This document shows positions 1-7,352 of a stretch of DNA of 9,084 nucleotides, in pieces. Under the pieces are notes generated by a model, which had not been told where the DNA came from, searched no databases, and saw nothing but the letters and a program-made list of their open reading frames with translations. The position numbers and the translations under genes are program-made. The stretch comes from JAYSRU01 sp043720875 (lineage in GTDB: Bacteria > Bacteroidota > Bacteroidia > Flavobacteriales_D > Crocinitomicaceae): NCBI GenBank assembly GCA_043720875.1, contig JAYSRU010000215.1, positions 1-9,084 on the forward strand, in the 5' to 3' direction. How positions within the stretch are numbered: the first letter of the stretch is position 1; each line of letters starts with the position of its first letter.

Positions 1-588
1 CCGCTAAAGGGCAAATGGAATGAGGTTTATTTCAAACGAAATGCCCTTATTGTATTAGAATTGGGATGTGGCAAAGGTGAGTACACGGTTGGCTTAGCGC
101 AACAAGCACCTGAAAACAATTATATTGGAATGGACATTAAAGGGGCGCGCATCTGGAAAGGTTCATTAGATGCTCAAGAAATGGATTTAAAAAATGTTGG
201 CTTTTTACGTCAAAAAGTAGATTTCCTCGAACATTTCTTTGCACCCAACGAAGTAGATGAAATTTGGTTAACTTTTTCTGATCCTCAACCTAAAAAGCCG
301 AATAAACGTTTAAGTTCGCGCCCATTTATCAATCGTTATTTAAAAATCCTTAAACCCGGAGGCATTGTTCACATGAAAACTGATTCTACTTTGCTTTATG
401 AATCTACCTTAGAACAAATTGAAGAATATGGCTATAAAGCGGAAGTTTGTACGGCTGATGTTTACAACGAATATGTTCCAAACGCTAGTTTCAGCGAACA
501 AGAAATACTGAAAATCAAAACGCATTACGAGCAATTGTTTACCAAGAAGGGGAGCGTAATTAAATACATTCGAATGAGAATTGATTAA
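1..588 (+). CDS. trmB: tRNA (guanine-N7-)-methyltransferase TrmB, 5'-truncated by the window edge
   Basis: TrmB transfers a methyl group from S-adenosylmethionine to N7 of G46 in the variable loop of tRNA, in the cytoplasm. The frame is open from base 1, giving 195 visible residues; roughly the first 25-30 residues of the usual protein are missing. A TTG at 61 is internal (the Leu of the SAM motif), not the start. Visible signatures are the Rossmann SAM-binding motif LELGCGKGEYTV (visible residues 19-30), the acidic residue after strand 2 in GMDIKG (Asp45), and the TrmB motif TFSDPQPKKPNKR (91-103). In proteobacterial TrmB that motif reads PDPW; Gln in place of Trp is, from memory, usual for Bacteroidota. 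The LKPGGIVHMKTDS block (117-129) closes the methyltransferase core. The gene converges with the CNNM-type gene, leaving 46 bp in which I see no convincing terminator hairpin. Confidence 0.95.
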   Translation, partial: PLKGKWNEVYFKRNALIVLELGCGKGEYTVGLAQQAPENNYIGMDIKGARIWKGSLDAQEMDLKNVGFLRQKVDFLEHFFAPNEVDEIWLTFSDPQPKKPNKRLSSRPFINRYLKILKPGGIVHMKTDSTLLYESTLEQIEEYGYKAEVCTADVYNEYVPNASFSEQEILKIKTHYEQLFTKKGSVIKYIRMRID

Positions 589-634
589 TCCAATCCGATT
601 CATAATCCTCAACTAGAGAATTTTGTTACAGTTT

Positions 635-1912
635 TTAATCTTCAATTCGCTTTACAGAAACCTTATCAATTCTAGCGCCATCCATGTCTAGTATTGTGAT
701 TTCGAAGTTAAGCCATTCTATTTTTTGCAACGTAACAGGAATGGATTTCAATTCATGCAATACCAATCCACCGATCGTATTAAACTGAAAATCATAATCT
801 AAATCATCTAAATCGAAACGGTGCAAGAAATCATGCATGGGATATTGCCCATCAATTAACCAAGCGCCATCTTCCATTTCTTTGAAATCAAATTCATCGT
901 CGTAGAATTCTGACACATCACCAACTAAGGCTTCCAACAAGTCGTTCATGGTCACTAAACCTTGCATTTGCCCAAACTCATCCACGATAAAACCATAATG
1001 GGTTCTCGAAGTTTTGAACATCTTCAATATTTCATAAACTGAGCTATTTTCTGAAATAAATTGAGGTTTTTTAATGAACTTTCTTAATTCAAAATCAGGG
1101 TCATTCAAATGTGCAAAAAGGTCTTTTAATGGAATCATTCCCATTACTTTATCCTTATCATTATTTTCGTATACCGGATAAAGCGAGTGCATTTCTTGAT
1201 TAACAATGGATCTAATTTCGTCGTTTTTAGCATCCACGGCGATAAATACAATGTCATTTCTATGTGTCATTAAACTAGATACAAAACGGTCGCCTAAACT
1301 AAAAACTCGTTCCATGATATCTTGTTCAATTTCTTGAATTTCACCACCATCGGTTCCTTCTTGAATAATCGCTTTTATTTCCTCTTCCGTATATTTACTA
1401 TCCGTGCTTTGCTTGATTCTAAACAATTTAATTAGGGCATCGGTTGTAAACGTGAGCAACCAAACAAAGGGAGAAGTAATTGTAGTAAGAAAACTCATCG
1501 GTTTTGCCATTACTTTTGCTATTCCTTCAGGATTTGTTAAACCGATTCGTTTTGGCACTAATTCTCCCAAAACCAACGAAACAAATGTTATGGCAACCAA
1601 CACAATTACTACCGACAAGTTGTGTTCCCATCTTTCAGATAAACCCAAACCATGAAGATGGTATTTCATGCTGTGCGTCATTCCTTCGCCAGAATAAATA
1701 CCTGTTAGTAAGCCAATTAGTGTAATTCCGATTTGAACAGTAGACAAAAAACGATTCGGTGATGTCACTGTTTTTAAAGCCGCGATAGCATTAGAATCAC
1801 CTCTTTTAGCCGCTGCCTCAAGTTTGCTTTTTCTTGCCGAAACCATAGCTATTTCTGCCATTGAAAAAATACCACTTAAAATAATTAAGCCAAAAATAAT
1901 TAAAATTTCCAT
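635..1912 (-). CDS. CNNM/CorC (HlyC-type) membrane protein with DUF21, CBS pair and CorC_HlyC domains
   Basis: This 425-residue protein has the full architecture of the CNNM/CorC family, inner-membrane proteins linked to Mg2+/Co2+ efflux or tolerance (CorC, MpfA, eukaryotic CNNM). The N-terminal DUF21 transmembrane domain spans about residues 1-165, with hydrophobic helices near 1-22, 57-75, 98-118 and 141-160. It includes the family hallmarks SGIFSMAEIA (13-22), FLSTVQIGITLIGLL (55-69) and GELVPKRIGL (116-125). A cytosolic CBS pair follows at about 215-335 (VGDVSEFYDDE at its end), where homologues bind adenine nucleotides. The CorC_HlyC domain covers about 345-422. The start is ATG at 1912, directly before the first membrane helix; no Shine-Dalgarno sequence is visible, which is common in this phylum. 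The 154 bp upstream hold a candidate promoter, so it is probably transcribed on its own. Older names such as 'hemolysin' are misleading. The GldE gliding protein belongs to the same family, but the neighbours do not suggest gldE. Confidence 0.92.
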   Translation of the reverse strand: MEILIIFGLIILSGIFSMAEIAMVSARKSKLEAAAKRGDSNAIAALKTVTSPNRFLSTVQIGITLIGLLTGIYSGEGMTHSMKYHLHGLGLSERWEHNLSVVIVLVAITFVSLVLGELVPKRIGLTNPEGIAKVMAKPMSFLTTITSPFVWLLTFTTDALIKLFRIKQSTDSKYTEEEIKAIIQEGTDGGEIQEIEQDIMERVFSLGDRFVSSLMTHRNDIVFIAVDAKNDEIRSIVNQEMHSLYPVYENNDKDKVMGMIPLKDLFAHLNDPDFELRKFIKKPQFISENSSVYEILKMFKTSRTHYGFIVDEFGQMQGLVTMNDLLEALVGDVSEFYDDEFDFKEMEDGAWLIDGQYPMHDFLHRFDLDDLDYDFQFNTIGGLVLHELKSIPVTLQKIEWLNFEITILDMDGARIDKVSVKRIED

Positions 1913-1930
1913 TGTTTAGTTTAACATATC

Positions 1931-1948
1931 TTCTTTATTGATAAAGAA
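1931..1948. repeat. Small perfect inverted repeat in the leader of the CNNM-type gene
   Basis: TTCTTTA and TAAAGAA (7 bp each) flank the loop TTGA, 18 bp before the ATG at 1912. On the minus strand it would lie in the 5' untranslated leader if the candidate promoter at 1958-1987 is used. The stem is mostly A-T, so an RNA hairpin would be weak; a dimeric-protein operator or chance in AT-rich DNA are both possible. There is no T-run after it on either strand, so it is not a terminator. Confidence 0.3.
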
Positions 1949-1957
1949 AATACGCAA

Positions 1958-1987
1958 CGAATTTACAGATTTTTTCGCTAAGCGCAA
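1958..1987 (-). promoter_or_regulatory. Candidate Bacteroidota-type promoter for the CNNM-type gene
   Basis: On the minus strand TTG (1985-1987) is followed after 19 bp by TAAATTCG (1958-1965), a one-mismatch match to the Bacteroidota -7 element TAnnTTTG with its usual -33 TTG spacing. Transcription would start about 40 nt before the ATG at 1912. An exact TAnnTTTG match, TATGTTTG, lies further upstream at 2049-2056 but lacks a well-placed -33 TTG. AT-rich DNA yields such matches by chance. Confidence 0.3.
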
Positions 1988-2066
1988 TGAATTTTTTAGC
2001 AATTTAGACAGCAATAGTTTTCAAACCTTAATGTGTCATTATGGTTCACAAACATATATCTTTCAC

Positions 2067-2972
2067 TTAATAAGAAGTTGGTGAAAAGCCTAATTTACCA
2101 CCTTTAAACATCAAGGCAGGGAAAGGTACTTTAACCAAATTAAGAGCATTAAATACTGTTTTCAGCCATTTTCTGGAAGTTTGAACGCGCGTAAAATCAA
2201 TATCCAACGACAAAAACCATTGTTGTTGTGCTGTAAAATTATAAGTCTGTCCATCTTTAATGAAAGTTGAGGAGATTCCATTTCCAAACAACTTTTGATC
2301 CATACTGTAACCAATTGCAACATTAATCCATTTTGGAAATTTGGTGCTTTTTGACATAAACGACGACATATTACCAGATAACCAATGGGTTTGTCCGTTG
2401 TAATCTTTAAATAATCGTTCCCCAAAAGTACTTCCCAATGTATTTGGTCGAAAGGCAGCGTACTTTGTTGGTGCGTAACTAAATTTGAGTAAAAATCGTT
2501 GTTCGTTCCACGCCCAATCTTGAGCGACATAAATTGCTGAACCCGATGTATTGGCAAGAATGTCAGTCCATGAAAATCCCCAACCAACCGAAAATCCATC
2601 CATTAGTTCGAGTGAGGTTTGAAATGCTGTTGCTACACCAAAACCATACAACCTCGATTTCCATTGATTTACACCAGACCACTTAGCAAGTTTTGTTGAT
2701 AACCCAGTGATTTTATTGGCAGTGTAAGCGTGTCCCAATTTGTCCATTCCGCCCCATTCTTTCGAATCATTAAAGCTGTGAAGTTTAGTGAGTTCTTGTG
2801 TTTTATACCAAAGATTCCAAGTACCCATACTCGACCCTCCAGCCAATCCGAGCTCAGTGGAGGCTACCCAAACCATACGTTTTTTTGAGACACTATCTTT
2901 GGGAACGAAGAAACCTTGACCAAAAATAATGTTGGAAAAGACCAAGCATCCTATGACAACATGTAACCTCAT
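2067..2972 (-). CDS. Secreted DUF2279 (YfiM-like) protein
   Basis: A 301-residue protein with an N-terminal signal peptide (about residues 1-19, ending ...IIFGQ), so it is predicted to be periplasmic or outer-membrane associated. The central part matches my memory of the DUF2279 family: WGGMDKLGHAYTANKITG (73-90) carries the conserved D-K-x-G-H motif, and ELMDGFSVGWGFSWTDILAN (122-141) carries conserved acidic and Asn residues that could form a polar site. The C-terminal half (about 160-301) alternates polar and aromatic residues, as in beta-rich outer-membrane proteins, and I assign it no function. The family has no established biochemical role. The ATG at 2972 overlaps the TGA of the upstream membrane-YceI gene by 4 bp (ATGA), so the two are very likely translationally coupled. 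A Cys at residue 9 sits too early in the hydrophobic stretch for a convincing lipobox. Confidence 0.8.
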   Translation of the reverse strand: MRLHVVIGCLVFSNIIFGQGFFVPKDSVSKKRMVWVASTELGLAGGSSMGTWNLWYKTQELTKLHSFNDSKEWGGMDKLGHAYTANKITGLSTKLAKWSGVNQWKSRLYGFGVATAFQTSLELMDGFSVGWGFSWTDILANTSGSAIYVAQDWAWNEQRFLLKFSYAPTKYAAFRPNTLGSTFGERLFKDYNGQTHWLSGNMSSFMSKSTKFPKWINVAIGYSMDQKLFGNGISSTFIKDGQTYNFTAQQQWFLSLDIDFTRVQTSRKWLKTVFNALNLVKVPFPALMFKGGKLGFSPTSY

Positions 2973-4528
2973 TTATTCGGTAGGTATGCTGTAACATACA
3001 CACGAACAACGTCACCAATTTTTGGATCAGATAACATTCCAAATTTCGTTCTATCCACAGACAATTCGCCGCGCAAAATCGTAAACAAATCGGTTCGTTT
3101 TGTGGCTTTTAATTTAACATCAACTTTAGCTGACCCAGTTCCCATTTTTAACTTCCCTATTCCAGTATAATTTCCATTTAGATCACTTACTAGTGTTGCA
3201 TTGTATGAAATTATTGGTGTCTTTGCCTTGTTAAAATATCCAGCTGCCATTAACGATGCATCTCTTTCCTTACTTTTGGTTGACATTCCTACTAGTGGTA
3301 ATTGCACAGAAAGTTTCAAGGTGTTTACACTAGTTTTCGTTATTGAACCCTCCCACAGCTTAAACGAACCTTTAGTAATTGATGGAATAACTCCTAATTC
3401 AAACTCGATTAAGGAAGAGTCACTATTTATCTTGATTTCAGTATTTATATCCCTTACAAAATCGATAGTCGGCAGTGCTTCGTAAGCAATACGCACCGGC
3501 GCTTTTTTCACCACCTGATCATTTTGAACATTAGAATCTACTGTCGTTTCAACTTCTGGAATTGTTTTAAAAAACGGTAAAATAAGTACTGTCGAACCGA
3601 ATAAGATTAAAAGCAGTGGCAAGTATTGCCTTTCTTTGTTGATTTGCCAAACGATAACAATCGGTAATGAAAAAATAAGCAGAAAAACCAAGTAAAGTGG
3701 ACCGCCAACATCTTCTTTCAATAACCCACCAAATGTTATCAATACAACGAAAAAGCCTACTACTTTAATGAAAACTAATCCCGAAAGCACGGTGATTTTT
3801 TCTACATGATGATAGGTTAACAGCAGTACAATGGCTCCAAAAAACGCCATCATCATTTGCCCAGAGAAATAAATCGCAAAATCTGGGTTTTCTATTAGTG
3901 TAAGAATAGAAGACAGGGAAGCCAAAATCATCAATGCCCCAAGTAACGTATAGGCAAACGAGAAGTCGCGCGTTTTTCCACCTTGAACGGCAAGCAAGGC
4001 TCCAATTCCAACCAAAAATACGCCAAACGATTGCCCAAAGAAAAATCCAATAAAACTACCTATGGCAATAATCGAAGCAAATACCATTGATTCAATTTCG
4101 TTCTCTTTGTTACAGAAAAACCGCGTAATGATGCGTGGCAATAAAAAATCTGCAACCGTAATCATGATCCATATTAATGCTGGCAGAAATACAACTCCGT
4201 TTGTATTAAACAATACTTTAAATCCTAAGAAATCAAACGATTGATTAAATAGTAAATAGGGAGAAAATGCTAACAATCCGCTTATCGACTTGAGTAGAAT
4301 AGGCTTTGTTTTTGACAAAGGAACCACTAAAAACGCGGCTATTATTAGTGCAAAATGAAAGTAAATCGTGTTATTGGACAACTGCGCTTGCACACTCATT
4401 ACGCCAAAAACCGCCACTGAAAGTAGAAATATGTTTAACACTCCGAAAATTTCTGGACGCCATTTAACCTTTGGAAGAAAACTTCCAATACCAAATAAAA
4501 GACAAGCAATACCAAGCAACACTAACAT
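2969..4528 (-). CDS. Polytopic membrane protein with C-terminal YceI-like domain
   Basis: A 519-residue protein in two parts. Residues 1-320 are almost wholly hydrophobic, with about 11-12 predicted membrane helices (near 1-18, 26-45, 55-70, 78-95, 112-131, 146-164, 166-182, 190-211, 220-238, 245-268, 276-294, 301-320); I do not recognise this part as a named transporter. A linker rich in acidic residues, Val and Asn (321-343) leads to a soluble region at about 345-517 that follows the YceI pattern: SSLIEFELG, then KGSFKLWEGSI, ERDASLMAAGYFNKAKTPIIS (YceI: RD-L-FF-P-I-F), a GKLKMGTGSAKVDVKL strand pair, and VDRTKFGM (YceI: DRxxFG). YceI proteins are lipocalin-like beta barrels, usually periplasmic, that bind isoprenoid lipids. 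The start is ATG at 4528. The gene is 4-bp coupled to the downstream DUF2279 gene, suggesting a joint envelope task. Topology, and hence the side on which the YceI domain lies, is unresolved. The YceI match is by eye and needs a profile search. Confidence 0.75.
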   Translation of the reverse strand: MLVLLGIACLLFGIGSFLPKVKWRPEIFGVLNIFLLSVAVFGVMSVQAQLSNNTIYFHFALIIAAFLVVPLSKTKPILLKSISGLLAFSPYLLFNQSFDFLGFKVLFNTNGVVFLPALIWIMITVADFLLPRIITRFFCNKENEIESMVFASIIAIGSFIGFFFGQSFGVFLVGIGALLAVQGGKTRDFSFAYTLLGALMILASLSSILTLIENPDFAIYFSGQMMMAFFGAIVLLLTYHHVEKITVLSGLVFIKVVGFFVVLITFGGLLKEDVGGPLYLVFLLIFSLPIVIVWQINKERQYLPLLLILFGSTVLILPFFKTIPEVETTVDSNVQNDQVVKKAPVRIAYEALPTIDFVRDINTEIKINSDSSLIEFELGVIPSITKGSFKLWEGSITKTSVNTLKLSVQLPLVGMSTKSKERDASLMAAGYFNKAKTPIISYNATLVSDLNGNYTGIGKLKMGTGSAKVDVKLKATKRTDLFTILRGELSVDRTKFGMLSDPKIGDVVRVYVTAYLPNK

Positions 4529-4542
4529 AACAATATTTTAAA

Positions 4543-4550
4543 CAAATATA
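4543..4550 (-). promoter_or_regulatory. Candidate -7 promoter element before the membrane-YceI gene
   Basis: TATATTTG on the minus strand matches TAnnTTTG exactly. The nearest upstream TTG (4566-4568) gives a 15-bp spacer, shorter than the usual 17-23 bp. The transcript would begin only about 8-10 nt before the ATG at 4528. The 56-bp gap separating this gene from DUF2797 makes an internal promoter reasonable, but read-through from the ABC-F/DUF2797 unit is equally possible. Confidence 0.3.
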
Positions 4551-4584
4551 AGTAAATGCTTTTAGCAATGAACATAAACGCGTA

Positions 4585-5397
4585 TTACCCCAAACATTCT
4601 ACCAAAACATGATACCCTGCGTGACTTCTGATATTGATAACTGAATCGTTTTCGAAAATCAAGTACTGACCTTTGATTCCCACCAATTTACCTATAATCA
4701 TAGGAGTTGTTTCTAATTTCAAGCTTTTAATTTTTTCAGGGTATTGAAGCACAGGGTAATTAATTTCCATGATTGAATCGTCTTCCACAAATTGATCAAC
4801 CATGTCTTGCGGTAAACTTTCTGCTACTTCCCATTTTGCTTCAACCAAATCAATATTGAGGTCAACGTCATTTTTAAGCATCTTTTGCCAGTTTGTTTTA
4901 TCTGAAAAAAAATCTTTTAACGCCACTTCTAAAACCCCTGCTAAATACCTATTCTTTGTCCGAGCAACAATTATTGCCCGTATTGCACCTTGATCGATCC
5001 AGCGACTAGGAATGTTATTTTGTTGCGTTATCCCGACCTTAATTTGATCACCTGCAGTTAGGTAAACGATATGATCCTGCAAGTGGTACTTGATTTCCCA
5101 GTCCATATCGCGACCAATACCTAAGTGTGCTTGGCATAATTCGGGGCGTATAATACAGGGAGAGTTTTGTGGAGAGTTTTGAAAACATGGGAAACAAAAG
5201 CCTTGTCCGAACAATTTTTTTACCTCCTTTTGGCAATCTGTACAAGCATATCTTCCGCTGTGTGTGATCCTAATTTGCTTACCCACAAAAGAATGCATAG
5301 GCAAGGTATTCGTACGAAACAATGTATATTCCACCTGGGCGCCATCCTCATGATTCAGGTGAACACTCATTTTAGTAATAACTCCCTCTGCTTTCAT
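4585..5397 (-). CDS. DUF2797 family protein (cysteine-rich, GIY-YIG-like core)
   Basis: A 270-residue soluble protein with no signal peptide or membrane helix. It matches the DUF2797 pattern known to me: an N-terminal beta-rich part, then a Cys/His cluster C52-x2-C55, C68-x2-C71, C81, C88, H91 that could bind zinc, followed by RDMDWEIKYHLQDHIVYLT (96-114) and KVGITQQNNIPSRWIDQGA (120-138). The family has no established function. I infer a divergent GIY-YIG fold: Tyr112 in VYL and Gly122 in VGI stand where the GIY and YIG strands would be, Arg132 where the catalytic Arg would be, and Glu157 in a following helix (LAGVLEVALKDFF) where the metal-binding Glu would be. It starts 11 bp after the ABC-F stop codon, so the two are probably one transcript. 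No Shine-Dalgarno sequence is visible before the ATG at 5397. Family assignment is firm, function is open. Confidence 0.85.
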   Translation of the reverse strand: MKAEGVITKMSVHLNHEDGAQVEYTLFRTNTLPMHSFVGKQIRITHSGRYACTDCQKEVKKLFGQGFCFPCFQNSPQNSPCIIRPELCQAHLGIGRDMDWEIKYHLQDHIVYLTAGDQIKVGITQQNNIPSRWIDQGAIRAIIVARTKNRYLAGVLEVALKDFFSDKTNWQKMLKNDVDLNIDLVEAKWEVAESLPQDMVDQFVEDDSIMEINYPVLQYPEKIKSLKLETTPMIIGKLVGIKGQYLIFENDSVINIRSHAGYHVLVECLG

Positions 5398-5408
5398 TCG
5401 ATAAGAAA

Positions 5409-7352
5409 TTACGCGTTAACCACCGTTAATGATTCCAATTGTTCTACAAGGATTTCCCAATTAGACATTTCAGTGTCTAACTTCATTTTTAAACTCTCAT
5501 AACTATTATTCGCTTTCTCCACCTCTGAAGCATTGGTGTAATCCAATTCTAACATGATTGTATCTTGCGTAAAAATATCGGCCTCAAGGCTAGCAATTTT
5601 ATCTTCAGATTTTTTTATAGCATTGGATATTCTCGTTTTTTCTTGCTTGGTATGTGGGGTATCTGTTACAATGATTTTCTCTTTGACTACTTCGTTTTTT
5701 ACAGCTAAAGTAGATTTCTTCTGACCTGAGCTAGCCTCTTCGATCAATTTCACTTTTCGCTCTAAGTACTCTGAAACTAGAAAATGATGAATCTTTAACG
5801 CTTGATTTTCAATGTCCCAAATACGATTTGTCAATCCGTCGAGAAATTCTCTATCATGCGATACAACTAAAAATGTGCCTTCGTATGCAATCAACGCTTG
5901 TTTCAATACATCTTTACTTTGCATATCCAAGTGATTGGTTGGCTCATCTAATATCAATAAGTTACTAGGACTTAAAAGTAACTGACACAATGCTAAACGT
6001 GCGCGTTCACCTCCTGACAATACAGCCACCTTTTTATCGATTGTTTCACCAGAAAATAAGAACGCCCCTAATATTGAACGCAATTCTTTACGTACTTCAC
6101 CTACAGCCACTTTATCTACTGTTTCGTATACCGAAAGATTCACATCTAATTGTTCTGCCTGATCTTGCGCAAAATAAGTAATGTGTACATTATGTCCATA
6201 CTCTACCGTTCCTGGACCCTCAAGCGTTTTCATAATTCGTTTAAGCAAAGTAGATTTACCTACACCATTTGGACCTAATAGTGCGATTTTCTCACCTCTA
6301 CCAACACCAATGGATACATCTTTAAATAAATCTTTATCTGGGTACGATTTAGAAACACCTTCAAGATTAAGCACCACCTTACCTGGCTGTACGCTCAATG
6401 GAAATTTGATTTTCATCCCTGAAACAGCATCGTTTTCTACTTCGATTCGTTCCATTTTATCCAACTTCTTGATCAACGATTGCGCAAAAGCAGCTTTATT
6501 CTTTTTTGCGCGAAACTTGTCAATTAATTCCTGTGAATTTTTAATCTCTTTATCCTGTTGCTTTTTGGCATCACCTTGTCTTTCTAATTCTTCAGCGCGC
6601 ACTTCTTTGTAACGCGAATAAGCGTAAGGAAAGTCTAACACATTTCCGTTTGAGATCTCCAACGTTCGTTTTGTTACATTATCCAGGAACAATCTGTCGT
6701 GAGAAATTACAATTACTATCCCAGAATACTTAATCAAATAATTTTCCAACCAAGCAATTGAAACAATATCCAAGTGATTGGTTGGTTCATCTAATAAGAT
6801 TACATCTGGTTTGTTTACAAGAATTCTCGCCAATTCAGCACGCATTTTCCAGCCTCCTGAAAACTGGTGCAACATTTTGCCAAAATCCGATTCAATAAAA
6901 CCCAGACCTTTTAACGTATTACTGATTTTCTCTTCCCAAAGATGCTCTTCATGAAACACCAATTGATCATTAAGAACTGTCAATTCATCAATCATCCCCA
7001 TATAACCGTCGCTTTCGTAATCTGTACGAACGGTAAGTTGGTGCGTTATTTCATCAATTCTATTGCGTGCGTAGGTTAGCACAGCATTAGATTTATCTAA
7101 AAAATTAAAAACTGTTTGATTCTCATCGATTTTAATGTCTTGAGATAAGTATCCCAATACAGTATCTTTTGGCTTATGAATCTTTCCTTCTGAAGGCAAT
7201 AATTCTCCAGAAAGAATTTTCATCATGGTGGATTTACCGGCTCCATTCTTTCCAACTAAACCTATTCGGTCACCATCGTTAATTTGTACTGTTACATCTT
7301 TATATAAAAACCCCTGTGGCAAGAATACTCCAACTTGTTCTAATTGAATCAT
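5409..7352 (-). CDS. ABC-F family ATPase (Uup/YdiF-like)
   Basis: A 647-residue soluble protein with two ABC ATPase domains in one chain and no membrane helices, the mark of the ABC-F family, which act on the ribosome (translation factors, ribosome-assembly or antibiotic-protection proteins) rather than in transport. Domain 1 has Walker A GKNGAGKST (34-42), signature FSGGWKMR (164-171), Walker B plus catalytic Glu LLDEPTNHLD (186-195) and switch SHDR (217-220). The interdomain linker at about 240-320 includes FRAKKNKAAFAQSLIKK (280-296), the P-site tRNA interaction region of ABC-F proteins. Domain 2 has GPNGVGKST (360-368), LSGGERAR (445-452), LDEPTNHLD (468-476) and SHDR (498-501). A charged coiled-coil tail at about 565-645 resembles Uup/YdiF. 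Both catalytic Glu residues (189, 470) are intact. I place the start at ATG 7352; the frame stays open to a TTG at 7358, but MIQLEQV is the expected beginning. It leads an apparent unit with DUF2797. Its exact subfamily and any resistance role cannot be read here. Confidence 0.95.
   Translation of the reverse strand: MIQLEQVGVFLPQGFLYKDVTVQINDGDRIGLVGKNGAGKSTMMKILSGELLPSEGKIHKPKDTVLGYLSQDIKIDENQTVFNFLDKSNAVLTYARNRIDEITHQLTVRTDYESDGYMGMIDELTVLNDQLVFHEEHLWEEKISNTLKGLGFIESDFGKMLHQFSGGWKMRAELARILVNKPDVILLDEPTNHLDIVSIAWLENYLIKYSGIVIVISHDRLFLDNVTKRTLEISNGNVLDFPYAYSRYKEVRAEELERQGDAKKQQDKEIKNSQELIDKFRAKKNKAAFAQSLIKKLDKMERIEVENDAVSGMKIKFPLSVQPGKVVLNLEGVSKSYPDKDLFKDVSIGVGRGEKIALLGPNGVGKSTLLKRIMKTLEGPGTVEYGHNVHITYFAQDQAEQLDVNLSVYETVDKVAVGEVRKELRSILGAFLFSGETIDKKVAVLSGGERARLALCQLLLSPSNLLILDEPTNHLDMQSKDVLKQALIAYEGTFLVVSHDREFLDGLTNRIWDIENQALKIHHFLVSEYLERKVKLIEEASSGQKKSTLAVKNEVVKEKIIVTDTPHTKQEKTRISNAIKKSEDKIASLEADIFTQDTIMLELDYTNASEVEKANNSYESLKMKLDTEMSNWEILVEQLESLTVVNA
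5923..5953. repeat. Internal direct repeat, copy 1 (Walker B of ABC-F domain 2)
   Basis: This 31-bp stretch matches 6766-6796 at 30 of 31 positions (C/T difference at 5943 against 6786), in the same orientation. It encodes LDEPTNHLD of the second ATPase domain. Protein-level conservation explains the similarity, but nearly every synonymous position also agrees. Confidence 0.75.
6766..6796. repeat. Internal direct repeat, copy 2 (Walker B of ABC-F domain 1)
   Basis: Partner of the 31-bp repeat at 5923-5953, encoding LDEPTNHLD of the first ATPase domain. The two copies lie 843 bp apart within one gene, so they could support slipped recombination or gene conversion between the two domains. Confidence 0.75.

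Noticed and set aside
61..63. TTG at 61 as the start of trmB
   Set aside because: The frame is open back to base 1 and encodes typical TrmB residues (KGKWNEVYFKR), so the TTG is the internal Leu before GCGKGEY.
589..634. Bidirectional terminator between trmB and the CNNM-type gene
   Set aside because: Only very short complementary segments (CTC/GAG) are present, too weak to call.
635..1912. CNNM-type gene as gldE, because gldMN lie in the same window
   Set aside because: GldE belongs to the same family, but gldMN are over 5 kb away with unrelated genes between, and gldD, the usual gldE neighbour, is not visible. The general family call is safer.
1976..2000. Terminator behind the DUF2279 gene near CGCTAAGCG and the neighbouring A/T runs
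   Set aside because: The possible stems are 4-5 bp, and no T-run follows them in the minus-strand direction.
2162..2599. Second minus-strand frame inside the DUF2279 gene
   Set aside because: It is an out-of-frame shadow; the main frame carries the signal peptide and the family motif D-K-x-G-H.
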